Counted from the first letter of the stretch, positions 10,846 through 21,238 are shown. The stretch: 64,000 nt of DNA from Buchnera aphidicola (Macrosiphoniella sanborni) (GCF_005080885.1 NZ_CP034864.1:62001-126000); one strand, 5' to 3'. Program-made: numbers and translations. Notes: generated by a model from the letters alone, not told the origin.

Positions 10846-10873
10846 ATTGTAAAGCGTGAAGTATAAGAGTCAA
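10846..10873 (-). promoter_or_regulatory. Sigma-70 promoter for tRNA-Val/tRNA-Lys
   Basis: On the minus strand TTGACT, a 16-base spacer and TACAAT, ending 22 bases before the tRNA-Val 5' end. Each box matches the consensus at five of six positions. Confidence 0.7.
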
Positions 10874-11029
10874 TCTTTTTTTTTTAAAATGATATTTGTT
10901 TGTTGTAAATTTAGTCATAATGATTAAATTATACTCTATTTTGATAGATAAACATACAAGAAATGTATTTATTATTGTTATATTAAGTTAGTACGATATT
11001 GAAATAAATATTAAAGCTATAAGGAATTT

Positions 11030-12433
11030 ATGAAAATAAAAACTCGTTTTGCACCTAGTCCTACTGGAAATTTACATATTGGTAGTATTCGTACTGCTTT
11101 ATACTCTTGGTTGTTTGCAAGACATCATAATGGAAAATTTATACTTCGTATAGAAGATACTGATCTAAAACGTTCAGATATATTATCTTTGAATTCTATT
11201 TTGAATGGATTAAAATGGTTAGGTCTTGATTGGGATGAAGGTCCTTATTTTCAAAGTAATCGATTATGTAGGTATAAAGAAGTAATAAAACTAATGTTAA
11301 ATAAGGGAGACGCATATGTATGTATTTGTTCATCTGAAAGTTTATTAAAATTAAGGAATAAGCAAATAAAAGAAGGTATTAAACCTCGTTATCCAGGAAT
11401 TTGTAGAAATTTAAAAATTAATCATTTATTAAATAAAAATTATGTCATAAGATTTAAAAATCCACTTTATGGAAAAGTAATCTTTGACGATAATATTAGA
11501 GGGAAAATTATTTTTGATAATACTGAATTAGATGATTTTATTATTCAACGTTCAAATGGTATGCCTACTTATAATTTTTGTGTTGTAATAGATGACGCAG
11601 ATATGAATATTACTCATGTTATTCGTGGTGAAGATCATATTAATAATACACCTCGTCAAATTAATATTTTGCAATCTTTAGGTTTGAAAATACCTATTTA
11701 TGCTCATTTATCAATGATTTTAGATGAAGAACGACAAAAGATTTCTAAAAGAAAAAATGCTATAAATATACTTGAGTATCGTAAAAATGGTTTTTTGCCT
11801 GAAGCATTATTAAATTATATTATACGATTAGGTTGGTCTCATGGTAATCAAGAAATTTTTAATAAAGAAGAAATGATAAAATTATTTAATTTAAAATCTA
11901 TTAGTAAATCATCTAGTATTATAAATACTAAAAAGCTTTTATGGATGAACAAATATTATATTAATCATTTATCATTGAATTATATTTCCGATACTCTTTG
12001 TGAATATATGAAAAAAGAAAATATTAATATAAAAAATGGTCCTGATTTAATATCTGTAATAAAATTATTTTCAGGTCGTTATTATACTTTAAAGGATATG
12101 ACTAAATCGTTTCAATATTTTTATGAAGAATTCAGTACCTTTGATAAAAGAATAAGAGAAGAGTATTTTATAACAGATAATTGTTTGATTTTAGAAAAAT
12201 TTCACAAAAAAATTGCAAGTTTATTTTGTTGGAATTGTGAAAATATATCGATTGTTATTAACAATATTATAATAGAAATGAAAGTTCAAAAAAAAATAGT
12301 GAATACGTTACTACGTATTGCTATGACAGGTAGTACGTCTTCTCCGTGTATTAGTTCTGTAATTTATTTAATAGGACAAAAAAAAACATTATCTAGAATT
12401 CAAAGAGTAATAAGTTATATCAATAATTTATAA
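11030..12433 (+). CDS. gltX: Glutamyl-tRNA synthetase
   Basis: Class I synthetase charging tRNA-Glu. Of 467 residues (E. coli 471), HIGS lies at 16-19 and the KMSKS-type motif reads KISKR near 240; the zinc-site cysteines (CIC near residue 98 and GICR further on) are kept. The C-terminal anticodon-binding helices extend to the end. The start is preceded by an AAGGAA site. It is flanked by tRNA genes on both sides (Val-Lys upstream, Ala downstream), which mirrors the E. coli gltX locus. No glnS is present in the window. Confidence 0.97.
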   Translation: MKIKTRFAPSPTGNLHIGSIRTALYSWLFARHHNGKFILRIEDTDLKRSDILSLNSILNGLKWLGLDWDEGPYFQSNRLCRYKEVIKLMLNKGDAYVCICSSESLLKLRNKQIKEGIKPRYPGICRNLKINHLLNKNYVIRFKNPLYGKVIFDDNIRGKIIFDNTELDDFIIQRSNGMPTYNFCVVIDDADMNITHVIRGEDHINNTPRQINILQSLGLKIPIYAHLSMILDEERQKISKRKNAINILEYRKNGFLPEALLNYIIRLGWSHGNQEIFNKEEMIKLFNLKSISKSSSIINTKKLLWMNKYYINHLSLNYISDTLCEYMKKENINIKNGPDLISVIKLFSGRYYTLKDMTKSFQYFYEEFSTFDKRIREEYFITDNCLILEKFHKKIASLFCWNCENISIVINNIIIEMKVQKKIVNTLLRIAMTGSTSSPCISSVIYLIGQKKTLSRIQRVISYINNL

Positions 12434-12515
12434 AAATCACAAAAAACTGTCAATGTAATAAAAAATAATTATAAAATAACACCAATTTGAAAATAATTTA
12501 TAAAGAATTTAATTC

Positions 12516-12567
12516 TTATCATTATTTTTAGTAAAATGATTGCATTAGTTAAAAACGATAATGATAA
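12516..12567 (+). terminator. Long hairpin after gltX, possible terminator
   Basis: Ten-base arms TTATCATTAT / ATAATGATAA, continued inward after a short bulge by TTTTA / TAAAA, enclose a loop of about 19 bases. It sits 80 bases past the gltX stop. No clean T-run follows, so termination is only one reading. Confidence 0.4.
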
Positions 12568-12669
12568 AATATAAAATATTTTTGCAAGATTTTTAATTTA
12601 TACATTCTTAAAAATAATTATAGAATAAAGTATAAAATGAAAATAAACTATTATTATATAAAAATAATA

Positions 12670-12698
12670 TTGACAGAATTCACCTGTTTTTATATTGT
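12670..12698 (+). promoter_or_regulatory. Sigma-70 promoter of tRNA-Ala
   Basis: A perfect TTGACA at 12670-12675, a 17-base spacer and TATTGT at 12693-12698, with the tRNA 5' end 9 bases further on. Confidence 0.75.
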
Positions 12699-12706
12699 AA
12701 TATTTT

Positions 12707-12779
12707 GGGGCTATAGCTCATTTGGTAGAGTACTTGCATGGCATGCAAGATGTAAGCGGTTCGAATCCGCTTAGCTCCA
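12707..12779 (+). tRNA. tRNA-Ala(GGC)
   Basis: A 73-base cloverleaf: acceptor GGGGCTA/TAGCTCC (one G-U pair), D-arm TAGCTCATTTGGTAGAG, anticodon stem CTTGC/GCAAG with loop ATGGCAT giving GGC, T-loop TTCGAAT and discriminator A. CCA is not encoded. It corresponds to the E. coli alaW/alaX genes, which also neighbour gltX. Confidence 0.97.
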
Positions 12780-12843
12780 GTAATTTTGTATATTATTATC
12801 ATTATTAAAAAAATAAAAAAATAAGTATGAAAGTATAGCTGAT

Positions 12844-12863
12844 ACTGTGCTAGTTAGCACAGT
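12844..12863. terminator. Perfect palindrome between tRNA-Ala and fliE
   Basis: ACTGTGCTA-GT-TAGCACAGT, a 20-base perfect palindrome with several G-C pairs, lies between the end of tRNA-Ala and the stop of the convergent fliE. Its position suggests a two-way transcription end, but there is no T-run on either side. Confidence 0.45.
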
Positions 12864-12902
12864 AGAAAAATTATACATCTTAATAAAATATATCTATATC
12901 TA

Positions 12903-13211
12903 TTAAATTTGTTGATTCATTATCTCTTCATAAGCAGATACGATTTTATTTCTTATCTGAATAGCCATTTGTATAGAAATAGAAGATTTTTCTAAATTTA
13001 TCATGACATCATTTAGAGAGATTCCAGGTTGATTTAATATGAATTTTTCAGCATCAGCTTTTGCGTGATTTTGAATATTACTTATTTTCCCTAAACCTGT
13101 TTTTATACAATCTATAAAAATTTCATTAAATTCTTTTTTTTTTGTATTTGGATGTGTTTCGAATTGTGTTTTTAACATTGTTTCTGGATAATTTATATTA
13201 TTAATAAACAT
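12903..13211 (-). CDS. fliE: Flagellar hook-basal body complex protein FliE
   Basis: Links the MS ring to the proximal rod and helps open the export gate. The 102-residue protein (E. coli 104) is recognised by its C-terminal half: DVMINLEKSSISIQM at about 68-82 and RNKIVSAYEEIM at about 87-98. As in E. coli it is transcribed divergently from fliF; the 271-base gap between them carries both promoters, though I cannot pick out flagellar-type boxes there. The N-terminus is poorly conserved, as usual for the family. Confidence 0.93.
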   Translation of the reverse strand: MFINNINYPETMLKTQFETHPNTKKKEFNEIFIDCIKTGLGKISNIQNHAKADAEKFILNQPGISLNDVMINLEKSSISIQMAIQIRNKIVSAYEEIMNQQI

Positions 13212-13482
13212 AATCTTCCTATACCTTTATGTGTTTTTATACTTTATTTTTTGAAATATTATCATAATATATCTTTTAAGATAAATATTTCAATAATTAT
13301 ATTAAAAATAATATTTTTTTTTGATATATTATTACGCAATAATTTAACTAAAATTAATTTCATAAAAATACTTTTATTCTAAACAAAAACAAGTATATTA
13401 CAAGTATATTTTAATAAATTAGTGAATTATTTTATTGTCATTAAATTGTACTTAGAACTAACTATTCAGATAGGAAGATTTC

Positions 13483-15156
13483 ATGAATTTCAGCGCTATA
13501 GAAAATTCAGTATTACATGAGAAGAAAAAATTAAGTGATTTTTTATCTCGTTTTTTTAAAAATTCTCGTATTTTGATTATTTTGTTAATAGCTGCAGTTA
13601 TTACTGCTGTTTCTGTTTCAATATGGATTAAATCTCCCGATTATCAAATTTTATATAATAATTTATCTGATGAAGATAGCGGAACTATTATTAATGAATT
13701 AAATCAAATGAAAATTCCCTATCAATTAACTGATATTTCTGGTCAAATATCAGTACCTAAAAATAAAGTTTATGAAATTCGTTTACATCTAGCAGAAAAC
13801 AATCTTCCTAAAAGTGGAGGTATTGGTTTTGAATTACTAGATAAAGCAAAATTTGGAGTTAGTCAATTTAACGAAAAAATAAATTATCAACGTGCTTTAG
13901 AAGGAGAATTAGCTAGAACTATTAAAAGAATTAATATTGTAAAAAATGCTAGAATACATATAGCTTTTCCTGAATCGTCATTATTTTTACATAATAAAAA
14001 ACCATCATCAGCTTCAGTAGTTTTAGAATTACAAAGTGGATACCAATTAGATTCAGGACAAATTAATGCAATATTACATTTAGTTTCAAGTAGTATATCA
14101 AATTTACCTATAGATAATATTACTATAGTAGATCAATTAGGAACATTATTAAATCAAACTTCTCTAGAAAAAAATCAAGTAAATAACTTTAAATTAAAAT
14201 ATTCTGAAGATATTGAATCTCGTTATAGCAATAGAATAAAAAATATTTTAGAACCATTAGTAGGAATTGGTAATGTTTATGCTCAAGTAACAGCACAAGT
14301 AGATTTTAATTCACAGGAAAAAACACAAGAACAATATTCACCAAATACAAATCATCAAAATCAAGCAATTAGATCTCATCAAATAAGTATTCATGATCAA
14401 AGAAAACAAGATATAAAAGAAAATATTCCTAATTCTTTTTCTAATTCTAATCAGGATTTATATTCTAATAAAAATAAAACATATAATAAAAAAGAACTAG
14501 ATTTAAAAAAACAAATTAATCATTCAAATAATAATAAATATACTCCTGTTAATACAAACATTAATCACGATCATACAATAAATTATGAATTAAACCATAG
14601 TGTATTACATACTAAAATGAATGTAGGAGAAATTAAGAGATTATCAGCAGCAGTAATTATTAATTTCATTAAAGATAGAAATGGTAAAATTATCCCCTTA
14701 AATAAAGAAAAAATAAAAAATATTGAAAAATTAACATGTGAAGCGATAGGATATTCAAAATCTAGAGGAGATAGTGTACATATTGTTAACGCATCATTTT
14801 TTAAAAATAATAAAATATTACCAATAAAGATTAATCATGATGAAAGAAACTTTGAATTATCAAATTTTTTATTTAATGTTACGCCATGGTTTTTATCTTT
14901 TATGTTTCTTTTTTCGTTATTAAAAAAATACATTTTTCCTATTTCTAAAAAAAATAATTTTAAAAATATAGATATTACTGAGAAAAAGAAAAAAGATATA
15001 AAAAACGAAAATAATTTAGAAAATGATACTTTTCAATTACATATGCAAAAAAATAAAAATTTAGATAAGTTAATTCATCAAATTTGTAATATATCTAATC
15101 AAAATCCACGTACTATAGCGTTGATTATTCGTGAATGGATGAGTGACAAAATATGA
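13483..15156 (+). CDS. fliF: Flagellar MS-ring protein FliF
   Basis: Forms the inner-membrane MS ring, the base for the rotor and export apparatus. The 557 residues (E. coli 552) contain a first membrane helix at about 29-50, the ring-building motif region beginning YQILYNNLS, a long low-complexity Asn/Lys/His-rich loop at about 295-370, a second membrane helix near 455-475, and a C-terminal FliG-binding tail NPRTIALIIREWMSD. The ATGA overlap with fliG shows translational coupling. The gene starts the fliFGHIJK unit. Confidence 0.96.
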   Translation: MNFSAIENSVLHEKKKLSDFLSRFFKNSRILIILLIAAVITAVSVSIWIKSPDYQILYNNLSDEDSGTIINELNQMKIPYQLTDISGQISVPKNKVYEIRLHLAENNLPKSGGIGFELLDKAKFGVSQFNEKINYQRALEGELARTIKRINIVKNARIHIAFPESSLFLHNKKPSSASVVLELQSGYQLDSGQINAILHLVSSSISNLPIDNITIVDQLGTLLNQTSLEKNQVNNFKLKYSEDIESRYSNRIKNILEPLVGIGNVYAQVTAQVDFNSQEKTQEQYSPNTNHQNQAIRSHQISIHDQRKQDIKENIPNSFSNSNQDLYSNKNKTYNKKELDLKKQINHSNNNKYTPVNTNINHDHTINYELNHSVLHTKMNVGEIKRLSAAVIINFIKDRNGKIIPLNKEKIKNIEKLTCEAIGYSKSRGDSVHIVNASFFKNNKILPIKINHDERNFELSNFLFNVTPWFLSFMFLFSLLKKYIFPISKKNNFKNIDITEKKKKDIKNENNLENDTFQLHMQKNKNLDKLIHQICNISNQNPRTIALIIREWMSDKI

Positions 15157-16148
15157 TTTTAAATGGTACTGAAAAGAGTGCGTTATTATTAATGGCAATA
15201 GGAGCTGAACAAGCAGGAGAAGTATTAAAAAATTTAACTCCATTTGAAATTCAAGAGTTAATTACTTCTATGGTTAATATTAAAAGGATTTCAACTAAAA
15301 AATTACATGAAATTCTTTTAGAATGTTATGATATTGCTATAAAAAATAACACTTTTAATGATAATAATAGTGACGAGTATCTTCTTAAAATGTTAACTGA
15401 AGCATTAGGAGAAAAAAAAGGCAGTGCTCTTTTGCAGGAAGCATTAGAAGTACGTAATGCTAAAATATCTATTCAAGCATTAAATTATATGGATCCAAAA
15501 AAGATAGCTTTTTTATTAAAAAATGAACATCTTCAGATTATTACTACAATATTAGTATTTTTAAATAATAATCAATCAGCTCAAATTCTTTCGTTTTTTA
15601 ATAATGAAAAACGTGCTGAAATTATATTGCGAATTACAGAGTTTCATGGGATTGAAGAAAATATTTTAATAGAATTAAATAAAGTAATAAAAAATTTGCT
15701 TAGCAATAAAAAACTAATTTTATCAGAAAAAGGTGGAGTTAAAACTGCTGCTAAAATTTTAAATTCTATGCAAATAAAAGAAGAAAAAGATATTTTAAAA
15801 AAACTTAGTATATTTAGCAAAAAAATTGCAAAATCAATTATCAATGAAATATTTTTATTTGAAAATATAGTAGATATAGATGATAAATATATTAAAATTG
15901 TTATTTCTAATTTAGAAAAAGAAAAATTATGTATTGCATTGAGAAATACTACTCAGGCTATTAAGGAAAAATTTTTCAAGAATATGCCAGAGCAAGAATC
16001 AAAAAATCTTGCTTTGAAATTAGACGAATCATCTTATATTTCTGATGTTTCTATTCAAAATGAACAAAAATTAATTTTAATTATGATTCAAAATATTATA
16101 AAAAATGGAGATATTTCATTAGAAAATTTGAGAGAGTATTATGTCTGA
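15153..16148 (+). CDS. fliG: Flagellar switch protein FliG, torque residues lost
   Basis: Rotor protein joining the MS ring to the C-ring. At 331 residues it has exactly the E. coli length, and the N-terminal FliF-binding domain (GTEKSALLLMAIG) and middle domain are well kept. In the C-terminal torque domain the five charged residues important for rotation in E. coli have changed by ungapped alignment: K264 to R, R281 to Q, D288 to L, D289 to K and R297 to S. The protein therefore looks structural rather than motile. It overlaps fliF by 4 bases and fliH by 8. Confidence 0.96.
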   Translation: MILNGTEKSALLLMAIGAEQAGEVLKNLTPFEIQELITSMVNIKRISTKKLHEILLECYDIAIKNNTFNDNNSDEYLLKMLTEALGEKKGSALLQEALEVRNAKISIQALNYMDPKKIAFLLKNEHLQIITTILVFLNNNQSAQILSFFNNEKRAEIILRITEFHGIEENILIELNKVIKNLLSNKKLILSEKGGVKTAAKILNSMQIKEEKDILKKLSIFSKKIAKSIINEIFLFENIVDIDDKYIKIVISNLEKEKLCIALRNTTQAIKEKFFKNMPEQESKNLALKLDESSYISDVSIQNEQKLILIMIQNIIKNGDISLENLREYYV

Positions 16149-16824
16149 TTCAAATTTGCAATATGATTTAAATTTACAAGAAAATTGGATGAAATGGTAT
16201 CCACAAGAAATATTCTTAAAGAATTCTCAGAATAAAAAAAACATACTTTTTCATTTGGATAAAATGAATAAAAAAGATTTTTGTGTAAATATTAAAAATC
16301 AAGATTTTAGTTATGATGATAAGCAAGTAAAAATAAAAATAGATGATATTTTACAAAAAAAATATGAAGAAGGTTTTAAAAAAGGATTTTTAAAAGGTCA
16401 AGAAGAACAAGACAAATTAAAAGAAAAGTTAAATAATTTATTTTTTTCTTTTGAGAATGATCTTTCAAAGTTTGAAAATAAATTATATTCTGAGTTATTA
16501 AAAATAATCTTGAAAATATCATCTTATGTTATTGGAAAAAATCTTAATGTAGATAAATCTATTTTAATAAATTATATAAAAAAAATGATTAATGAAAATA
16601 GTTTTTTATTAAAAACTCCAAAGCTCATAGTTCATCCTGATAATAAAGTATTAATAGAAAATACATTTAACAAATTTTTACATGATCATAAATGGAGATT
16701 AGAATATGACGATAGTATTGATTTGAATGGTTGTAAAATTATATCGGAAGATAGTTGTTTAGATGCTACTGTTAATGCTAGATGGCAAGAACTATATCGT
16801 CTTATTTTTTCAGAGGAGTATTAA
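16141..16824 (+). CDS. fliH: Flagellar export ATPase regulator FliH
   Basis: Stator-like partner of the export ATPase FliI that links it to the C-ring and export gate. The 227 residues (E. coli 228) include the glycine-spaced segment YEEGFKKGFLKGQEEQ near residues 77-92 that is typical of FliH, followed by a coiled-coil and a C-terminal domain (SYVIGKNL onward). Its stop overlaps the fliI start as TAATG. Conservation is low overall, so recognition relies on the Gly-repeat, length and position. Confidence 0.9.
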   Translation: MSDSNLQYDLNLQENWMKWYPQEIFLKNSQNKKNILFHLDKMNKKDFCVNIKNQDFSYDDKQVKIKIDDILQKKYEEGFKKGFLKGQEEQDKLKEKLNNLFFSFENDLSKFENKLYSELLKIILKISSYVIGKNLNVDKSILINYIKKMINENSFLLKTPKLIVHPDNKVLIENTFNKFLHDHKWRLEYDDSIDLNGCKIISEDSCLDATVNARWQELYRLIFSEEY

Positions 16825-18194
16825 TGAATTTAAAAATTTCTAAATTTTTTAAAAAACTTTCTTCTCTTGGAAATAAGATTGATGAATTATCTAATATTAT
16901 TTGCTATGGTAAAATTATTAGTATTAATGGATTTGTTATACAAGCTTCAGGATTAAAAAATAGTTCTATAGGTTCAGAATGTTTTATAGAACGTATTATT
17001 GAAGAAAGTAAAAGATATTATATTATAGCCGAAATTATAGGTTTTTCAGGTAAAATAACTTTTTTATTACCATATGAAGAAATAAATGGTATATTACCTG
17101 GTGCTTATGTATTTTTAAAACCAGGAAATAAAAAGAATTATCTTGTAAAAAAAATTCCACTTAGTACTCAATTATTAGGTAGAGTATTAGATTCTAGAGG
17201 TGAACCTCTCGATCAATTACCGAAGATAGATTATAAATATTATACTCAAATCATAGCAAGAAACAGTATTAATCCTTTGCATAGAGTACCTATTACTAAA
17301 GTTTTAGATACTGGAATACGTGCTATTAATGGTCTTTTAACTATTGGAAAAGGTCAGAAAATAGGAATTTTTTCTAATTCTGGTATTGGGAAGAGTGTTT
17401 TATTAGGAATGATGGCAAAATATACAAAAGCTGATGTTATTATTATTGCATTAATTGGAGAGCGAGGTCGAGAAGTAAAAGATTTTATAGAAAATATATT
17501 AGATGCTAATAGTTTATCTCGCTCGGTTATTATCGCTGCTCCTGCAGATGTTTCACCAGTTTTAAAAATACAGTCTGTATCTTATGCAGTAAATGTTGCA
17601 GAATATTTTTTTCGACATAATAAAGATGTTTTATTGATTATGGATTCTTTAACTCGTTATGCTATGGCTGAAAGAGAAATTTCACTATCATTAGGTGAAT
17701 TACCAGTTTCTAAAGGTTATTCAGCTTCTTTATTTTCAAAAATTCCAAATATAATTGAACGTACGGGTATTGTAAATAATACAAAAGGTTCGATTACTTC
17801 TTTTTATACAATTCTTACAGAAGGTGAAGATGAACAAGATCCCGTTGCATATCTTGCGCGTGCCGCATTAGACGGACATATTGTATTATCTCGTCATTAT
17901 TCTGATTCTGGTCATTATCCTGCTATTGATATTGAATCTTCGATTAGTCGTATAATGCCTAATATTATTAATTCAAAGCAATATTATCAAGCATCTTATT
18001 TTAAAAAATTAGTTTCTGTATATCAAAAAAATAGAGATTTAATTAATATTGGGGCTTATGTTCATGGTACTGATTCTCTTGTAGATCAAGCTATTACAAT
18101 GTGGCCAAAATTAGAAAAATATTTAAAACAAAAAATGTCAGAACAATGTGATTACAATTCTTCTTGTCAAGATTTAAATAAAATATTTCTTTAA
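16824..18194 (+). CDS. fliI: Flagellum-specific export ATPase FliI
   Basis: Hexameric ATPase of the flagellar type III export machine. From the ATG at 16824, which has a GAGGAG ribosome binding site and overlaps the fliH stop by one base, the protein has 456 residues, matching E. coli FliI (457); the in-frame ATG at 16782 lies inside fliH and has no such site. Walker A SNSGIGKS is at 184-191, the catalytic glutamate region GERGREV at 212-218 and Walker B LLIMD at 270-274. All are intact, so active export is plausible even though the rotor looks inactive. Confidence 0.97.
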   Translation: MNLKISKFFKKLSSLGNKIDELSNIICYGKIISINGFVIQASGLKNSSIGSECFIERIIEESKRYYIIAEIIGFSGKITFLLPYEEINGILPGAYVFLKPGNKKNYLVKKIPLSTQLLGRVLDSRGEPLDQLPKIDYKYYTQIIARNSINPLHRVPITKVLDTGIRAINGLLTIGKGQKIGIFSNSGIGKSVLLGMMAKYTKADVIIIALIGERGREVKDFIENILDANSLSRSVIIAAPADVSPVLKIQSVSYAVNVAEYFFRHNKDVLLIMDSLTRYAMAEREISLSLGELPVSKGYSASLFSKIPNIIERTGIVNNTKGSITSFYTILTEGEDEQDPVAYLARAALDGHIVLSRHYSDSGHYPAIDIESSISRIMPNIINSKQYYQASYFKKLVSVYQKNRDLINIGAYVHGTDSLVDQAITMWPKLEKYLKQKMSEQCDYNSSCQDLNKIFL

Positions 18195-18229
18195 ATGTTT
18201 CCTAATATTTTTTTTGGATATATTAAAAC

Positions 18230-18703
18230 ATGGAATATAAAAAAAAAATTTTTTCTATTTTAGAAAAAATAGAACAAAAAAAAATAGAACAAAATTTAGT
18301 AAATATTAAAAGACTCTTTTTAAGAGAAAAAGAGCATGTTGATCAATTAAATATATTAATTGATTTTCAAAAAGAATATTTAAAAAAAATGAATGAAAAA
18401 ATGAAATTAGGCATGAGTATCCATTCTTGGAAAAACTATAATAATTTTATTCTTCTCTTGGACAAAGCTATTCAGGAAAATTTATATTTTATTGAGAATA
18501 ATAAAAAAAATATTCAAGATAATATAAAGATTTGGTCTAAACATCAAGTAAAATTAAATACTTGGACAAGTTTTAATAGAATTTATAAAAAAAAGATATC
18601 AAAAAAAATCCAAAAAATACAAGAGCAGATAATGAGTGATAATTTTATCCAATTAAAATATTTTAAAAAGGATGATCATCTTAATGTTAGAAACAGTAAA
18701 TAA
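18230..18703 (+). CDS. fliJ: Flagellar export chaperone FliJ
   Basis: Small coiled-coil protein that, in E. coli, fits into the FliI hexamer and connects it to the export gate. The 157 residues are highly charged, Lys-rich and predicted to be helical throughout, a little longer than E. coli FliJ (147). It has little sequence signature; the identification depends on size, coiled-coil character, the LLDKAIQEN type segment and its place between fliI and fliK. The start lies 35 bases after fliI, without the overlap seen elsewhere in the operon, and its end overlaps the fliK start. Confidence 0.85.
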   Translation: MEYKKKIFSILEKIEQKKIEQNLVNIKRLFLREKEHVDQLNILIDFQKEYLKKMNEKMKLGMSIHSWKNYNNFILLLDKAIQENLYFIENNKKNIQDNIKIWSKHQVKLNTWTSFNRIYKKKISKKIQKIQEQIMSDNFIQLKYFKKDDHLNVRNSK

Positions 18704-19788
18704 AATAATATATGAAGAAATAATTATTAATAAAGATAATAATTTTTTATATCCTTTGCATAACAATGTATTAAATAAATATTTTAATGAAAGCAGTGAT
18801 GATATATCACTACAAAAAAAAAAATATGATGATAAAAATATTATTTATTCTCATTTTTATTTTTTATTAGATAATTTATTAAATATTTTCAGTAAAAAAG
18901 ATGTAACATTAACTATTCAGAATATTAATTTTGTAAAAGATAAAAATATAAAAAAAAAAAAATAACGGTTGTAATAATTCTTTAGTATTAAATAGTTTTT
19001 TAAAAAAAATAAAAAATTTTAATATAAAAAACAATCACAAGATATTACCAAAACACATGTTTTCATATGAAATTAAACAAAATAAATATATACATTATAA
19101 AAAGAATAATTTAAATAATTTAAAAAAAATAAATCACATAAGTTCTTTAAGAATAAAAAAAGAATCTATTCAAAATAGAATTAATTTTTTTAAAGATAAT
19201 ATTATAAAAAATAATAATAATAAAAAAATAATTTTTCTATTAGACTTTCAAAACATTTTGTCTTTGTCTGAAAGAACAAATAAAATATACAGTATTTTTA
19301 ATAATAAAAATACATCATATATTCTTAATAAAGATGATTCAGAAGCGTTAAGAATGCAAAAAGTGATATTAAAAGATTCTGAAAATTTTATTCGATGGAA
19401 AAATTTTATTAATGATAGAATACTTCTATTAATTGGAAATAAAAATAGTGAAGCAAAAATAAATTTTAGATCTAATCGACTTGGATATATAAATATTTTA
19501 ATTCATATACAAGATAACGCAATAATATTAAACTTTATTTCTAAATATAATACAGTAAGAACTTTTTTAGATAATTGCATGCCATTTTTATGTAATTCAT
19601 TAAAAAAAAAAGGAATAAAATTAGAAAAATATAACATCTTCAGTTCTTTACAACATCAAGAAATAAATAATTATACAAATTTTTCTGATAAAAATAATTA
19701 TTTTTCTCATAAATATCCAAGAAAAACAAATATGTATGAAAAGAAAAATAATTTCCGAAAATATCCAATCATTGATTGTTATGTGTGA
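18684..19788 (+). CDS. fliK: FliK hook-length control protein, frameshifted in an A13 tract (possible pseudogene)
   Basis: FliK measures hook length and switches export specificity. The gene reads in one frame from 18684 to a stop at 18963-18965, and in the next frame from about 18952 to 19788. The two overlap in a run of 13 A (18950-18962); removing one A would join them into 367 residues. The second part has the FliK C-terminal export-switch domain (SEALRMQKVILKD, LGYINILIHI, FISKYNTVRTFLDN), while the N-terminal part is Lys/Asn-rich and weakly conserved, as normal. I prefer the ATG at 18684 to that at 18672, which lacks room for a ribosome binding site. It may be rescued by slippage, decaying, or a sequencing error. 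Confidence 0.8.
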
Positions 19789-19890
19789 CAATTAATATAA
19801 TTTTTTAAAAAATAATTAAAATATTTTAATAGTTCACACTAATCAATGTTTTATTTTATATTTTAACAACTTTTACCTGTGAGGTTATAA

Positions 19891-20841
19891 ATGGGGAAAA
19901 GTAACAATCTTAATTACAAAATTAGTGAATGTTATGTAAGTGAAAAAAATTTAAAGAATTTTTTACAAGAAGATGAAGTTGAAATATTAAACAAAATTAA
20001 TCATTGTTTTATTAATGATTTTATAAGTTTTTTGTCTAATTTAATTCAGAAAAATATTGAACTAGTTTCATGTAATTTTAAAATAGGAACATATGATTTT
20101 AATGGTAGAATGATAAATAATCTTCAATGTTTTAATTTATTAGAAATATCTCCTTATGGAGAAAAATCATTTATTTTTTTTTATAATAATTTTTTATCAG
20201 TGATAGTAGATTTACTATTTGGAGGTATTGGAGATTTAAAAAATAAAAATAAAAAAACAACACATATTACAAATACTGATTTAATTTTTAATAAAAAAAT
20301 CATAAAGTTTATTGCATCTTTTTTTTCTAATATTTATCAGAAATATTTTAGTACTGAAGTAAATTTTATTAATAAAAAAATATTTTTTACTAATGATATA
20401 GTTAATTTTAATAGAAATACTATTTTTTTAATTAAAAACTTTAATTTAAAAATTAAGAATATAGATATTTTTTTTGATATATTAATTCCGAAATTAATTA
20501 TTCAAAAAATTAATATAAACAACCATGTTCAAAAAAATGATTATAATAATTCTATAGAAATAAATAAAAATAATATTTCTTTTCAAGATATATACGATGT
20601 AGAGTTGGATATTATTACAAAAATAGAATCTTTTTCTATATCGAAAGATCAATTATATAATTTGTCAAAAGGTGATATTTTACCAATTAAAAAACCTGAT
20701 AAAATTATCGGATATATAGAAAATCAACCTGTATTTTTTGCTGATTATAAAAGATTTAATAAACAATATATTATTTTTATAGAAGAATTTATTAATAATA
20801 ATTTGGAGTTAAATCAAGAAAAGGCAAGCTTTAATGAATAA
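19891..20841 (+). CDS. fliM: Flagellar switch protein FliM, CheY-binding motif absent
   Basis: C-ring protein between FliG and FliN. The 316 residues (E. coli 334) keep the middle-domain GGxG motif (FGGIG, about 110-114) that contacts FliG and the C-terminal SpoA-like domain that pairs with FliN ([12 protein letters not shown]). The N-terminal phospho-CheY peptide of E. coli (SQAEIDALL) is not recognisable; the start reads [17 protein letters not shown] good GAGG site precedes the ATG. fliL, which precedes fliM in E. coli, is missing: only 102 bases separate it from fliK. It overlaps fliN by 8 bases. Confidence 0.94.
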   Translation: MGKSNNLNYKISECYVSEKNLKNFLQEDEVEILNKINHCFINDFISFLSNLIQKNIELVSCNFKIGTYDFNGRMINNLQCFNLLEISPYGEKSFIFFYNNFLSVIVDLLFGGIGDLKNKNKKTTHITNTDLIFNKKIIKFIASFFSNIYQKYFSTEVNFINKKIFFTNDIVNFNRNTIFLIKNFNLKIKNIDIFFDILIPKLIIQKININNHVQKNDYNNSIEINKNNISFQDIYDVELDIITKIESFSISKDQLYNLSKGDILPIKKPDKIIGYIENQPVFFADYKRFNKQYIIFIEEFINNNLELNQEKASFNE

Positions 20842-21226
20842 TAAAAACAAATATACTCAAAATGAAACAATGATTAGTTCTAAAAATAGAATATCTGAAA
20901 CTGAATTTGTTAATGAAACTGATTCGCATAATCATGAAGAAAAATTAAATTCTTCTGAAAAACATATAAACAATAAAGAAATTATACTCAATACATCAGC
21001 TAAAATTACTGTAGAATTAGGTAGGTCTAAAATAAAAATTAAAGATTTTCTTCGGTTTTCTAAGGGAAGCATGTTAATTTTAGATAAAACTGTAAAAGAA
21101 CCATTAGATATATTTATTAATGGTCATTTAATTGCGTCTGGAGAGATTGTAGTAGCAGAAAAAAAATATGGTATTCGTATTACTCATATAAAAAGTTCTT
21201 TAAAAAAAACAGATTTTTTATCTTAA
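20834..21226 (+). CDS. fliN: Flagellar switch protein FliN
   Basis: Forms the base of the C-ring and docks FliH/FliI. The 130 residues (E. coli 137) consist of a variable polar N-terminus to about residue 50 and a well-conserved SpoA domain: [20 protein letters not shown] at about 57-76, then [21 protein letters not shown]. It overlaps the end of fliM and is followed after 12 bases by the fliO-fliP fusion. The domain appears intact, consistent with a retained export platform. Confidence 0.95.
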   Translation: MNNKNKYTQNETMISSKNRISETEFVNETDSHNHEEKLNSSEKHINNKEIILNTSAKITVELGRSKIKIKDFLRFSKGSMLILDKTVKEPLDIFINGHLIASGEIVVAEKKYGIRITHIKSSLKKTDFLS

Positions 21227-21238
21227 AATTAAACATTT

